Made by a program: the position numbers and the translations under genes | Notes under the pieces: model-generated | Database searches by the model: none | Seen by the model: only the letters and a program-made list of their open reading frames with translations | What the model was told of the DNA's origin: nothing | Shown here: positions 35,414 to 44,084 of the stretch, piece by piece | Numbering within the stretch: position 1 is the stretch's first letter | How the letters are laid out: every line of letters begins with the position of its first letter | Assembly: GCF_001648475.1 (NCBI RefSeq) | Contig: NZ_LXSQ01000021.1 | Coordinates: 62,001 to 126,000 of the forward strand | Direction: 5' to 3' | Source of the DNA: Eikenella halliae | Lineage (GTDB): Bacteria > Pseudomonadota > Gammaproteobacteria > Burkholderiales > Neisseriaceae | DNA: 64,000 nt

Positions 35414-35833
35414 ATGTATCCGTTAAAACTGAAAACCGAAATTTACCAAGCCATTGCAACATTTTTAGATGCCTACAAGCGGCAAGACACCCAAACCTTG
35501 GCCGAGCAATTCGATATTCACGGCGGGTTTTTGGAAGAAATTGACGAAATGCTGGATTTCATTGAAGACAAAACCAAACTATGTTTCTTCCCCTTGGAGG
35601 AGATGGATAAGTTTGAATGCGGCAGCACCGGCCTGAGCATCTTCGGCGATTTGAGCGATGATGACGAGGAGGAAGAGAGTGGGGAAGCCGAGCCGGAAGG
35701 TGAAGAAGAATCCGTGGGTGTGGAAGCCAAGCTGTATGAAGAGGGCGAGGCGCAACACATCGGTTATATTGTGGGCGAATATTATTTAAACGGCCAAGAG
35801 CCGGCCTTTGTATTCCAATATTTCAGCGTGTAG
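35414..35833 (+). CDS. Acidic protein of unknown function
   Basis: 139 residues, soluble and very acidic: an uninterrupted Asp/Glu-rich stretch (about residues 81-100) sits between a helical N-terminal part (LKTEIYQAIATFLDAYKRQD) and a C-terminal segment with aromatic residues (IGYIVGEYYLNGQEPAFVFQYFSV). I see no known motif. GTGGAGTAGC upstream gives a modest ribosome-binding site. It ends in a DUS hairpin. Confidence 0.65.
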   Translation: MYPLKLKTEIYQAIATFLDAYKRQDTQTLAEQFDIHGGFLEEIDEMLDFIEDKTKLCFFPLEEMDKFECGSTGLSIFGDLSDDDEEEESGEAEPEGEEESVGVEAKLYEEGEAQHIGYIVGEYYLNGQEPAFVFQYFSV

Positions 35834-35846
35834 CCCAACGAAAAAA

Positions 35847-35886
35847 AGGCTACCTGAAAATCCGCCCAGCGGCTTTCAGGTAGCCT
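35847..35886. terminator. Inverted DUS pair between convergent genes
   Basis: AAAAAGGCTACCTGAA and TTTCAGGTAGCCTTTTCC (35847-35858, 35875-35886) with A and T runs outside the stem; it can serve both strands. Confidence 0.8.
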
Positions 35887-35909
35887 TTTCCACTTTTCAA
35901 ATTAGGCAA

Positions 35910-36638
<729 letters not shown>

Positions 36639-36700
36639 TTTCTATTTCCAGAACGGCTGGGTTGTCGGTTGGAACAATCGGCGCGGGGCGGGATTGTGTT

Positions 36701-37480
36701 TCAGGTAGCCTTTTGGGCTAACAGGTTGGCCAAGGCTACATATTTTTCGGGCGCGATATGCTCGGCGCGCTCTTGCGGGCTGATGCCGGCGGCCTGTAAA
36801 TCATTGTCGTCGGCGAGGCCTTTGAGGTTATTGCGGATGGTTTTGCGGCGCTGGTGGAAGGCTTGTTTCACCAGGGCGGCGAATTGCCCGAAATCCTGCG
36901 CCTGCCCGATGCGGTGTTTGGCCGGAATCAGCCGCACCACGGCGGAATCGACTTTGGGCGCGGGGGAAAAGGCTTCGGGCGGCACGTCGAGCAGTTTTTC
37001 CATTTCAAAGAAGTATTGCAGCATCACGCTCAAGCGGCCGAAATCGTTGCTGCCGGGCTCGGCTACCATGCGTTCCACCACTTCTTTTTGCAGCATGAAG
37101 TGCATGTCTTCCACTTCGTCGGCATAGCGGCTGAGGTGGAACAGCAGCGGGGTGGAGATGTTGTAGGGAAGGTTGCCGACGATTTTTTTGCGTCCGGGCA
37201 CGCCGGCGAAATCGAATTGCAATACATCGCCTTCGTGGATAACGAGTTTACCGGCATAGGGCCGGGTTTTCAGGTAGCCGATGATGTCGCGGTCGATTTC
37301 GCACACATGCAGGCAATCGAGCTTGGCGGCCAGGGGCTCGGTAATCGCGCCGAGGCCGGGGCCGATTTCCACTACGGTATCGGCGGGCTGCGGCCGCACG
37401 GCCTGGACGATATCGGCAATGATGCGGGAATCTTGCAGAAAGTTCTGCCCGAAGCGTTTGCGGGCGGTGTGTTGGGTCAT
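36701..37480 (-). CDS. ksgA: 16S rRNA dimethyladenosine methyltransferase KsgA
   Basis: 259 residues with the Rossmann methyltransferase motifs: [13 protein letters not shown] at the start, [12 protein letters not shown] (SAM-binding motif I), [12 protein letters not shown] (catalytic NLPY) and [14 protein letters not shown]. It dimethylates A1518/A1519 near the 3' end of 16S rRNA and checks 30S assembly. A DUS at 37269 is inside the gene; the C-terminal LLAQKAT and TGA stop are encoded by another at 36700. Confidence 0.96.
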   Translation of the reverse strand: MTQHTARKRFGQNFLQDSRIIADIVQAVRPQPADTVVEIGPGLGAITEPLAAKLDCLHVCEIDRDIIGYLKTRPYAGKLVIHEGDVLQFDFAGVPGRKKIVGNLPYNISTPLLFHLSRYADEVEDMHFMLQKEVVERMVAEPGSNDFGRLSVMLQYFFEMEKLLDVPPEAFSPAPKVDSAVVRLIPAKHRIGQAQDFGQFAALVKQAFHQRRKTIRNNLKGLADDNDLQAAGISPQERAEHIAPEKYVALANLLAQKAT

Positions 37481-37579
37481 AACGGTGAGCCGGGCGGCAG
37501 TTGGCGGGAAAAGTGCGGATTGTATCAGATTCGGCGGTGTGCTTGGGCGGCTTGCCGGTGGGCTGTTGCTAGAAATGAA

Positions 37580-37606
37580 AGGCTACCTGAAATTTTCAGG
37601 TAGCCT
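37580..37606. terminator. Tight inverted DUS pair
   Basis: AGGCTACCTGAA (37580-37591) and TTCAGGTAGCCT (37595-37606), only three bases apart, flanked by AAA and TTT. It follows the BASS transporter on the minus strand. Confidence 0.8.
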
Positions 37607-37629
37607 TTGCTGCCAGCAGTCGGTTTGGC

Positions 37630-38607
37630 TTACTTGGCAGCGGTATTTTCTTTTTGCGCGGCCTGTGCCTGTTTTTCGGCCTTAGTGGCCCAATAGGAGG
37701 CGAGGAGGGAGCCGGAAATGTTGTGCCACACGCTGAAGATGGCGCTGGGTACGGCCACCAGTGGCATCATGGCGAAGTGGGCTTTGGCCAGCGCCGCGCC
37801 GAGGCCGGAGTTTTGCATGCCGACTTCGATGGCGAGGGTTTTTTGTGCGTCGTAGGGCAGGCCAAAGAGTTTGGCGGCGAGGAAGCCTAAGGCATAGCCG
37901 ATGGCGTTGTGCAGCACCACCACGCCGAAAATCAACAGGCCGGTTTCGATAATCTGCGCGCGGCTGCCCGCTACCACGGCGCCGATAATCAACACGATGG
38001 CAAGCACGGAAATCAGCGGCAGCACATCAATGGCGGCGGCAGTTTGCTTACGGAACAGGGTGTGCGCCACCACGCCCAGCACGATGGGCAGCAGCACCAT
38101 TTGCAAAATGGATACCAGCATTGTGGTGGCGGAAACGTCGATCCATTGGTTGGCAAACAGGAAGAATACTGCCGGGGTGAGCAGGGGCGCGAGCAGGGTG
38201 CTGATGGAGGTAACGGCCACGGAAAGCGCCACGTTGCCGCGTGCAAGATAGGTCATCACGTTGGAGGCGGTGCCGCCGGGGCAGGCGCCCACCAACACTA
38301 CGCCGATGGCCACTTCGGGCGGCAGATTAAGGGCGCGCGAGAGCAGGTAGGCGGTGGTGGGCATAATCACAAACTGCGCCACCACGCCGATGAGCACGGC
38401 TTTGGGATGTTGGCCGAGGATTTTGAAGTCGGAAGGGGCAAGGGTGAGCCCCATGCCGAACATGATGATGCCCAAAAGCCAGGGGATGTAGGGGGCGATG
38501 AAGCTGGTGAAGAGGGAAGGCGCCAAGAAGCCGGCCATGGCAAATAGCGCTGCCCACAGGGCAAAAGTGTTGCCGATGAAGCGGCTGAATCTTTGTAAAG
38601 CTGTCAT
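37630..38607 (-). CDS. Bile acid:sodium symporter family (BASS) transporter
   Basis: About 325 residues with ten hydrophobic helices. [16 protein letters not shown] and the [18 protein letters not shown] loop are the recognised BASS signature, and [18 protein letters not shown] is the crossover motif with the sodium-site Glu and Asn/Gln. Bacterial BASS members move bile acids, pantoate or keto acids with sodium; the substrate is open. The start is 38607 or, in frame, TTG at 38622; neither has a strong ribosome-binding site. The C-terminus is Ala/Lys/Gln-rich. Confidence 0.88.
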   Translation of the reverse strand: MTALQRFSRFIGNTFALWAALFAMAGFLAPSLFTSFIAPYIPWLLGIIMFGMGLTLAPSDFKILGQHPKAVLIGVVAQFVIMPTTAYLLSRALNLPPEVAIGVVLVGACPGGTASNVMTYLARGNVALSVAVTSISTLLAPLLTPAVFFLFANQWIDVSATTMLVSILQMVLLPIVLGVVAHTLFRKQTAAAIDVLPLISVLAIVLIIGAVVAGSRAQIIETGLLIFGVVVLHNAIGYALGFLAAKLFGLPYDAQKTLAIEVGMQNSGLGAALAKAHFAMMPLVAVPSAIFSVWHNISGSLLASYWATKAEKQAQAAQKENTAAK

Positions 38608-38761
38608 GATGGTTTTTTGCAATTTTTAACAGGAAGGGCGAAGGATACAAGAAAGCAGGGTTGCGGGACAAGGGGCGGGCTACCTGAAAAGTGTAAAGGC
38701 TGCGTGGTATCGTCCGGTGCTGCCTCTATTAGCAAACCAATTTGAATTAAAGATGTTGTTT

Positions 38762-38964
38762 GGCGGGAGTTGGATGAGGAAGAGCGTGGGCAAACTGCCG
38801 CTGATCGATGTTCTGCGCACGGTATTTCCTTTCGGCTGCTACGATGTCGGCACATTGTTTTTTCACCCGAAACCCACAGTATTTGGCTGATATACGGCGA
38901 AATGTATATGGAGCCGGTGGCCGATAGTTTTGAAGAGTTTATGGAAAAAGCAGTGTTGGATTAA
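38762..38964 (+). pseudogene. Possible remnant of a SMI1/KNR4 (SUKH)-like gene
   Basis: The last 30 codons (…SIWLIYGEMYMEPVADSFEEFME) look like the C-terminal end of SUKH-family proteins, where a tail ADSFEEFL is common. Just upstream, a different frame reads FPFGCYDVGTLFFHPKP, also SUKH-like, and stops at 38889, so one frameshift near 38870 would join the two. Nothing recognisable precedes, so the gene is truncated as well. SUKH proteins are often immunity proteins of contact-dependent toxins. Weak evidence. Confidence 0.35.
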
Positions 38965-38968
38965 GAAA

Positions 38969-39074
38969 TATAGTGAATTAAATTTAAACCAGTACAGCGT
39001 TGCCTCGCCTTGCCATACTATCTGTACTGTCTGCGGCTCGTCGCCTTGTCCTGATTTAAATTTAATTCACTATA
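38969..39074. repeat. Correia-type element, 106-bp variant ends
   Basis: Ends are TATAGTGAATTAAATTTAAA and inverse rather than the usual AATTAACAAAAA; the core (TACTATCTGTACTGTCTGCG) is unchanged. It is 130 bases left of the IS5 element. Confidence 0.8.
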
Positions 39075-39150
39075 GGATTTCGGTTAGCGGCGGTGTCGGA
39101 TGACGATGCAAAAGGGCTGTTTCATATGTTTGGAGCAGCCCTTAAATGTT

Positions 39151-39190
39151 TTCAGGTAGCCTTTGCCGGGGAGGGTAAAGGCTACCTGAA
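39151..39190. repeat. Inverted DUS pair next to the IS end
   Basis: TTCAGGTAGCCT at 39151 and AGGCTACCTGAA at 39179, 15 bases before the IS left end. Confidence 0.7.
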
Positions 39191-39204
39191 AATATCAATA
39201 TATA

Positions 39205-40432
39205 GAGACCTTTGCAAAATTCCCCAAAATCCCCTAAATTCCCACCAAGACATTTAGGGGATTTCTCATGAGCACCTTCTTCCAGCAAACCGCCCAAGCC
39301 ATGATTGCCAAACACATCGACCGCTTCCCACTATTGAAGTTGGATCAGGTGATTGATTGGCAACCGATCGAGCAGTACCTGAACCGTCAAAGAACCCGTT
39401 ACCTTAGAGACCACCGCGACCGTCCCGCCTATCCCCTGTTGTCCATGTTCAAAGCCGTCCTGCTCGGACAATGGCACAGCCTCTCCGATCCCGAACTCGA
39501 ACACAGCCTCATCCCCCGCATCGACTTCAACCTGTTTTGCCGTTTTGACGAACTGAGCATCCCCGATTACAGCACCTTATGCCGCTACCGCAACTGGCTG
39601 GCGCAAGACAACACCCTGTCCGAATTGCTGGAACTGATTAACCGACAACTGACCGAAAAAGGCCTAAAAGTGGAGAAAGCATCCGCCGCCGTCATTGACG
39701 CCACCATTATTCAAACCGCCGGCAGCAAACAGCGTCAGGCCATAGAAGTCGATGAAGTAAGGACAAGTCAGCGGCCAAACCACACCGAGTAAAGATAAAG
39801 ATGCCCGTTGGACAAAGAAAAACGGCCTCTACAGACTCGGTTACAAACAACATACCCGTACCGATGAGGAAGGCTATATCGAGAAACTGCACATCACCCC
39901 CGCCAATACCCATGAGTGCAACCACCTGTCGCCTTTGCTGGAAGGCATTGCCGAAGGTACGACCGTCTATGCCGACAAAGGCTACGACAGTAAGGAAAAC
40001 CGGCAACATCTGAAAGAGCATCGGTTGTTAGACGGCATTATGCGCAAAGCCCACCGCAACCGTCCGCTGACAGAAGTGCAAACCAAACGCAACCGATATT
40101 TGTCGAAGACCCGTTATGTGGTCGAACAAAGCTTCGGTACGCTGCACCGTAAATTCCGCTATGCCCGGGCAGCCTATTTTGGGCTGATTAAAGTGAGTGC
40201 GCAAAGCCATCTGAAGGCGATGCGTTTAAACCTGTTGAAAGCGGCTAACAGGCTAAGTGTGCCCGCTGCTGCCTAAAAGGCGGCCCGGATGCCTGATTAT
40301 CGGGTATCAGGGGAGGATTAAGGGGGTATTTGGGTAAAACAGGAGGTATTGGGGGAGGGAAATAGCCGAAAACCTGTGTTTGGGTTCTGGCTGTCAGCGA
40401 AAAGGTGAAGAGAGGTATTTTGTAAAGGTCTC
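39205..40432 (+). mobile_element. IS5-family insertion sequence, transposase frameshifted
   Basis: The ends GAGACCTTTGCAAAATTCC (39205) and, inverted, GAGACCTTTACAAAATACC (to 40432) are imperfect terminal repeats with 17 of 19 bases equal. Inside is one transposase gene in two frames. The protein strongly resembles the neisserial IS1106/IS5-group transposase. No clear target duplication is seen because both flanks are TATA-rich. Confidence 0.88.
39268..40276 (+). pseudogene. IS5-family transposase, frameshifted
   Basis: The first 163 or so residues (MSTFFQQTAQAMIAKHIDRF…IEVDE) contain the DUF772-type N-terminal domain and the first catalytic Asp in VIDATIIQTAGSK. At about 39757 the frame shifts; the rest (GQVSGQTTPSKD…YADKGYDS…RYVVEQSFGTLHRKFRYARA) carries the second Asp and the catalytic Glu in the +1 relative frame. 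A single-base indel explains it. Without a programmed slip the element cannot make full transposase. Confidence 0.85.
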
Positions 40433-40433
40433 A

Positions 40434-40539
40434 TATAGTGAATTAAATTTAAACCAGTACAGCGTTGTCTCGCCTTGCCGTAACGTGTGTACTGTCTGCG
40501 GCTCACCGCCTTGTCCTGATTTAAATTTAATCCACTATA
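40434..40539. repeat. Correia-type element, 106-bp variant ends, right of the IS
   Basis: The same TATAGTGAATTAAATTTAAA ends and orientation as 38969-39074. It begins one base after the IS right end and stops five bases before the tsaD stop codon. Confidence 0.8.
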
Positions 40540-40544
40540 TTGTT

Positions 40545-41591
40545 TTACCGAACGATTTCCGCCAGCGGCCAGCGCGGGCGCACGTTGAATCCGGCGGCAG
40601 GCTGCGCTTGTTGCAGGTGCATGGCGCCGGCAAAGGCGATCATGGCGCCGTTGTCGGTGCATAAAGGCAGCGGCGGGAAATAGGTGCGCACGGCTTCGGG
40701 CTTGGCTTTGGGGTTGGGGCGCACTTGCAGCGCGGCGAGTTCAGCGCGCAGTTTCCAGTTGGCGCCCACGCCGCCGGCTACCACAAGGGTGCGGTAGCCG
40801 GTGTGCAGTAGGGCTTGGCGGGACTTGGCCAGCAGCACATCCACCACGGCGTCTTGGAATGCGCGGCAGATATCGTTGCGGATGGCGTCCGGCAGGCTGC
40901 CGCCGTGTTCGGCGCGCACGTTTTGCACGGCGGTGAGCACGGCGGTTTTGAGGCCGGAGAAGCTCATCTGCAAATCGCGCGAATGCAGCATGGGGCGGGG
41001 AAAGGCGAAGGCATCGGGGCGGCCGAGCTTGGCCAATTCGGAAAGTTTTGCGCCGCCGGGATAGGGCAGGCCGAGCAGTTTGGCGGTTTTGTCGAAGGCT
41101 TCGCCGGCGGCGTCGTCCACGCTTTCGCCGAGCAGTTCGTAGTTGCCGATGCCGCGCACGGCCATGAATTGGGTGTGGCCGCCGGATACGAGCAGGGCAA
41201 CGAAGGGAAAGCCGGGCTTCTCTTCGGCTAACAGCGGGGAGAGCAGGTGGCCTTCGAGGTGGTGTACGGGGATCACGGGTTTGCCCAGCGAAAAGGCGAG
41301 CGCGTTGGCATAGGCGCTGCCGGCCAAGAGCGCGCCGCCAAGGCCGGGGCCTTGGGTGTGGGCAACGGCGTCGATGTCGGCGTAGTTTTTGCCGGCTTCG
41401 TGCAGGCAGGCTTGGGTAAGCGGCACGAGGCGGCGGATGTGGTCGCGGCTGGCCAGCTCGGGCACCACGCCGCCGTATTCGGCATGCATGGCCATTTGGG
41501 TGTGCAGCCGGTTGCCGATGAGGCCGTGTTTGGTGCTGTAGAGCGCCACGCCGGTTTCGTCGCAGGAGGATTCGATGCCGAGAACGAGCAT
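40545..41591 (-). CDS. tsaD: tRNA N6-adenosine threonylcarbamoyltransferase TsaD
   Basis: The 348-residue protein has the ASKHA fold with [13 protein letters not shown] at the start, the metal-binding [15 protein letters not shown], and the late [10 protein letters not shown]. It transfers the threonylcarbamoyl group to A37 of ANN-reading tRNAs together with TsaB, TsaC and TsaE. Ordinary length. Its 3' end abuts a Correia-type element, and a DUS lies at 41598, seven bases before the ATG, where its AGG is the only purine tract. Confidence 0.96.
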   Translation of the reverse strand: MLVLGIESSCDETGVALYSTKHGLIGNRLHTQMAMHAEYGGVVPELASRDHIRRLVPLTQACLHEAGKNYADIDAVAHTQGPGLGGALLAGSAYANALAFSLGKPVIPVHHLEGHLLSPLLAEEKPGFPFVALLVSGGHTQFMAVRGIGNYELLGESVDDAAGEAFDKTAKLLGLPYPGGAKLSELAKLGRPDAFAFPRPMLHSRDLQMSFSGLKTAVLTAVQNVRAEHGGSLPDAIRNDICRAFQDAVVDVLLAKSRQALLHTGYRTLVVAGGVGANWKLRAELAALQVRPNPKAKPEAVRTYFPPLPLCTDNGAMIAFAGAMHLQQAQPAAGFNVRPRWPLAEIVR

Positions 41592-42181
41592 GATAAGAGG
41601 CTACCTGAAAAATCAAAGGCTGTATTTTATCGCAAATCAAATTGGCTTTCGCTATGGCGTTGGCTTGCTAGGGCAGTAAATGTCGGTATGTGCTTGGGCA
41701 GGGGATGGGGTTCATGCGGATGGGTGGATTGACATACACCTCAGATGAAATGGGGTTGGAAACTGTTGGCTAATGCAGGTGGGAATAGAGCTTGTTGTTT
41801 TTTCGCACAGGTTAATTTTGGTTAATTGAATGTAATTTGCAGGTGGTGAGGAGGCATGATAATGAGGTTAGTAGTAGCAGGTTTGTGCTGATATTGGTAT
41901 GAAAAATATATTATTTTTTCTGATTTGATTAGAGTTTTCTTCTTATTGGGGAGTTATCCGTTAATTAATAGTATTGTTTGCTTAGCACATTGGATAAGAA
42001 CGATTTTGGCGGCAGATGTTTGCGCGTGGTAAGTAGAGTGGGCAGTTTAATTGCCAGCTCCCAACGAACAGCGGATAATACGCGGCAATTCTTGATTGGA
42101 ATTTATCTGTAAGACGGCTAGAGGTCTGCAGATAGGGAATTTTTTAAGTTATAACTTGAACTTTGTTAGAGGTAATTCAAC
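41592..42181. other. 590-base AT-rich gap
   Basis: It starts with a DUS and a fragment (41635-41670) like the end of the TATAGC-class elements, then becomes clearly AT-rich without a gene of ordinary size. A purine tract GAGGAGG at 41849 stands before a nine-codon open frame (41862-41888). The promoter of the repeat lipoprotein must lie in its right part. Confidence 0.5.
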
Positions 42182-42478
42182 ATGAAAAAATCTTTATTGG
42201 CTGCTGCCATGATGTCTTTGTTCTTGGCTGCTTGTGGTGGTTCTGCTCCGGCTCCTGCCGCTTCTGATGCTTCTGCCGCTTCTGCCGCTTCTGGCGCTGC
42301 TGCAATGGCTTCTGATGTTGCCGGTGCTGCTTCTCAGGCTACTGCTGCCGTTGAAGGTGCTGCTTCTCAAGCTACTGCCGCTGTTGAAGGCGCTGCTTCT
42401 CAGGCTACTGCTGCCGTTGAAGGTGCTGCTTCTCAAGCTACCGCTGCCGTTGAAGGTGCTGCCAGTGCTGCCAAATAA
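42182..42478 (+). CDS. Ala-rich lipoprotein with 11-residue tandem repeats
   Basis: 98 residues. A lipoprotein signal with lipobox LAAC (Cys18) is followed by an Ala/Ser-rich segment and four perfect copies of an 11-residue unit, ASQATAAVEGA, ending ASAAK. The repeats would form an amphipathic helix like those of small Ala-rich envelope lipoproteins, so an outer-membrane or periplasmic spacer role is possible but unproven. AGAGGTAATT precedes the ATG; an intrinsic terminator follows. Codon use is restricted (GCT for Ala), unlike its neighbours. Confidence 0.85.
   Translation: MKKSLLAAAMMSLFLAACGGSAPAPAASDASAASAASGAAAMASDVAGAASQATAAVEGAASQATAAVEGAASQATAAVEGAASQATAAVEGAASAAK
42329..42460 (+). 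repeat. Four 33-bp tandem repeats in the lipoprotein gene
   Basis: Units start at 42329, 42362, 42395 and 42428. They differ at a few third positions (CAG/CAA, GGT/GGC) in an alternating pattern, so units 1 and 3 are close and 2 and 4 are close, suggesting duplication of a 66-bp pair. Confidence 0.9.
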
Positions 42479-42504
42479 TTTGGCGGTTTAAAACTTAAGC
42501 AAAA

Positions 42505-42522
42505 GCCCCGCATCTGCGGGGC
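42505..42522 (+). terminator. Intrinsic terminator of the repeat lipoprotein
   Basis: GCCCCGC/GCGGGGC stem with a four-base loop, AAAA before and TTTGTTTT after. Confidence 0.9.
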
Positions 42523-42626
42523 TTTGTTTTATGGCTAAAGCACTTCGATTCTTTCAGCCTAGATGGGCTTTGATGCGCTCATGTATGGTTTGCGGCTGAT
42601 AGCCGTGTATGAAAAAAAGATGTGCT

Positions 42627-42730
42627 TATAGTGAATTAACGAAAACCAGTACGGCGTTGCCTCGCCTTGCCGTACTATTTGTACTGTCTGCGGCTCGTCG
42701 CATTGTCCTGATTTTTGTTAATTCACTATA
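42627..42730. repeat. Correia-type repeat element, 104 bp
   Basis: TATAGTGAATTAACGAAAA ends and the usual core. It is in the 373-base gap between the lipoprotein and ccsB, which has no other gene. Confidence 0.85.
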
Positions 42731-42808
42731 GTTCTCACGGAGGGATTTTTGATGCTGCCGGGTGTTTCCCCAGTGGTTTATTAAATCTGAATCCCTTCAT
42801 ATGCGGAT

Positions 42809-42842
42809 AGGCTATCCTGAAAGCTGCATTTTCAGGTAGCCT
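42809..42842. terminator. DUS pair (left copy degenerate) after ccsB
   Basis: AGGCTATCCTGAA (one inserted base) at 42809-42821 and TTCAGGTAGCCT at 42831-42842, then TTTTT. It lies ten bases past the ccsB stop on the minus strand. Confidence 0.6.
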
Positions 42843-42851
42843 TTTTGCGCT

Positions 42852-44084
42852 TTACAGCCCGCCGTAGGAGTGCAGCCCGCTCAAAAACATATTCACGCCG
42901 ATAAAAGCGAAGGCGGTGATGAAGAAACCGATAATCGCCCACCACGCCAAGGGCTTGCCGCCCCAGCCGCGCACCAGGCGGATATGCAGCCAGGCCGCGT
43001 AGTTGAGCCACACCACCAGCGCCCAGTTTTCTTTCGGGTCCCAGCTCCAATAACGCCCCCAGGCATCGGCTGCCCACAGCGCGCCGAGCACGGTGGCTGC
43101 GGTGAAGAAGAGGAAGCCGATGGCGATGGCCTGATACATGGCTTCTTCAATCACTTCGGCTTCAGGTAGCCGCAACGAGGGGCGGCGCAGTTTCATCAAT
43201 TCGGCCACGCCGAGGAAGGCGGCCAGGCAAAATGCGCCGTAGCCGATGAAATTGGCCGGCACATGCAGCTTCATCCACCACGATTGCAGGGCGGGAATCA
43301 GCGGCCGGATTTGCTGGGCGTTGCGGCTGAAGGTGTACCACAGCACGAAGCCGACCAAAATCAGCTGCAGGGTGTACACAAACACGCCCAGCCGCTGCAG
43401 GCGGAACTTGCCTTCGTAATACAGAAACATCAAAGCGGTGATGACGATAAACAGGATGAACACTTCATACAGGTTCGAAATCGGGATGTGGCCGTCGCGC
43501 GGGCTGATAAGGTAGCTTTCATGCCAGCGCACCAGCATGCCGGTGAGCCCGGCGGCAGCGGCCGCCCAAGCCAGGTAGCGGGCGATGCGAAGCAGCATGG
43601 GCACGGCGTGCGTGTTGTTTGTTTCCGCCTGTTTGTTTCCGCCGAGCAAACCGAGCGCGTAGCACAGCCAGGACATCGGCACCAGGGCGCACAGCCAGCC
43701 GATAGCCGATTGGCTGGCGAGAAAATAGCGCAGCAGGAAGCGTTCGCCGTTGGCCATCTGCCCGGCATAGAGCACGGTGGCGGCATAGGCCAGGGCGATG
43801 CACAGCGGCATCAGCAGGCGCAGCGGTTTGTAAAACCAGCCCAGCCACACGGCGGCGGCGGCACTGAGCCATAAAATGCACACTTCATATATGTCCATGC
43901 GGTGCGGCAGCAGAATCTGCACCGCAGCGGCAATGGCCATCATCAGGGCGGCAAACAGCCAGTCGGCTACAGAAAGCAGCTTCCAGAAACGCTGCTCCTG
44001 CAACAGCTCGTGCTGCGGCAGCCGGTGTGGGGCGCTGGCTGCCTGTTTTTGCGACAGGGCATCGGGCGGGTTAGGGTTGGTCAT
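42852..44084 (-). CDS. ccsB: Cytochrome c biogenesis protein CcsB (ResC/CcsA type, WWD domain)
   Basis: A 410-residue membrane protein with about eight to ten helices. The tryptophan-rich WWD motif WGRYWSWDPKENWAL near the end, and flanking histidines, define the heme-handling subunit of system II cytochrome c maturation. Naming varies (CcsA, CcsB, ResC). It joins with ResB, encoded just upstream with a 14-base overlap, to form the synthetase that carries heme across the membrane and attaches it to CXXCH motifs. DsbD (6.8-8.6 kb) can supply the reducing power. A DUS-like word lies inside at 43161. Confidence 0.93.
   Translation of the reverse strand: MTNPNPPDALSQKQAASAPHRLPQHELLQEQRFWKLLSVADWLFAALMMAIAAAVQILLPHRMDIYEVCILWLSAAAAVWLGWFYKPLRLLMPLCIALAYAATVLYAGQMANGERFLLRYFLASQSAIGWLCALVPMSWLCYALGLLGGNKQAETNNTHAVPMLLRIARYLAWAAAAAGLTGMLVRWHESYLISPRDGHIPISNLYEVFILFIVITALMFLYYEGKFRLQRLGVFVYTLQLILVGFVLWYTFSRNAQQIRPLIPALQSWWMKLHVPANFIGYGAFCLAAFLGVAELMKLRRPSLRLPEAEVIEEAMYQAIAIGFLFFTAATVLGALWAADAWGRYWSWDPKENWALVVWLNYAAWLHIRLVRGWGGKPLAWWAIIGFFITAFAFIGVNMFLSGLHSYGGL

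Larger units (their letters stand above)
38608..39204. other. 597-base gap: gene remnant, repeat elements
   Basis: It holds a DUS, a possible immunity-gene remnant, a 106-bp Correia-like element and a DUS pair, and ends at the left end of the IS5 element. No intact gene. Confidence 0.65.

Noticed and set aside
38969..40539. Composite transposon made by the IS and flanking Correia elements
   Set aside because: Correia elements encode no transposase, the pair is in direct orientation, and nothing but the IS lies between apart from a DUS pair.
40380..40664. Plus-strand open frame across the right Correia element into tsaD
   Set aside because: It is built from repeat sequence and the antisense of tsaD.
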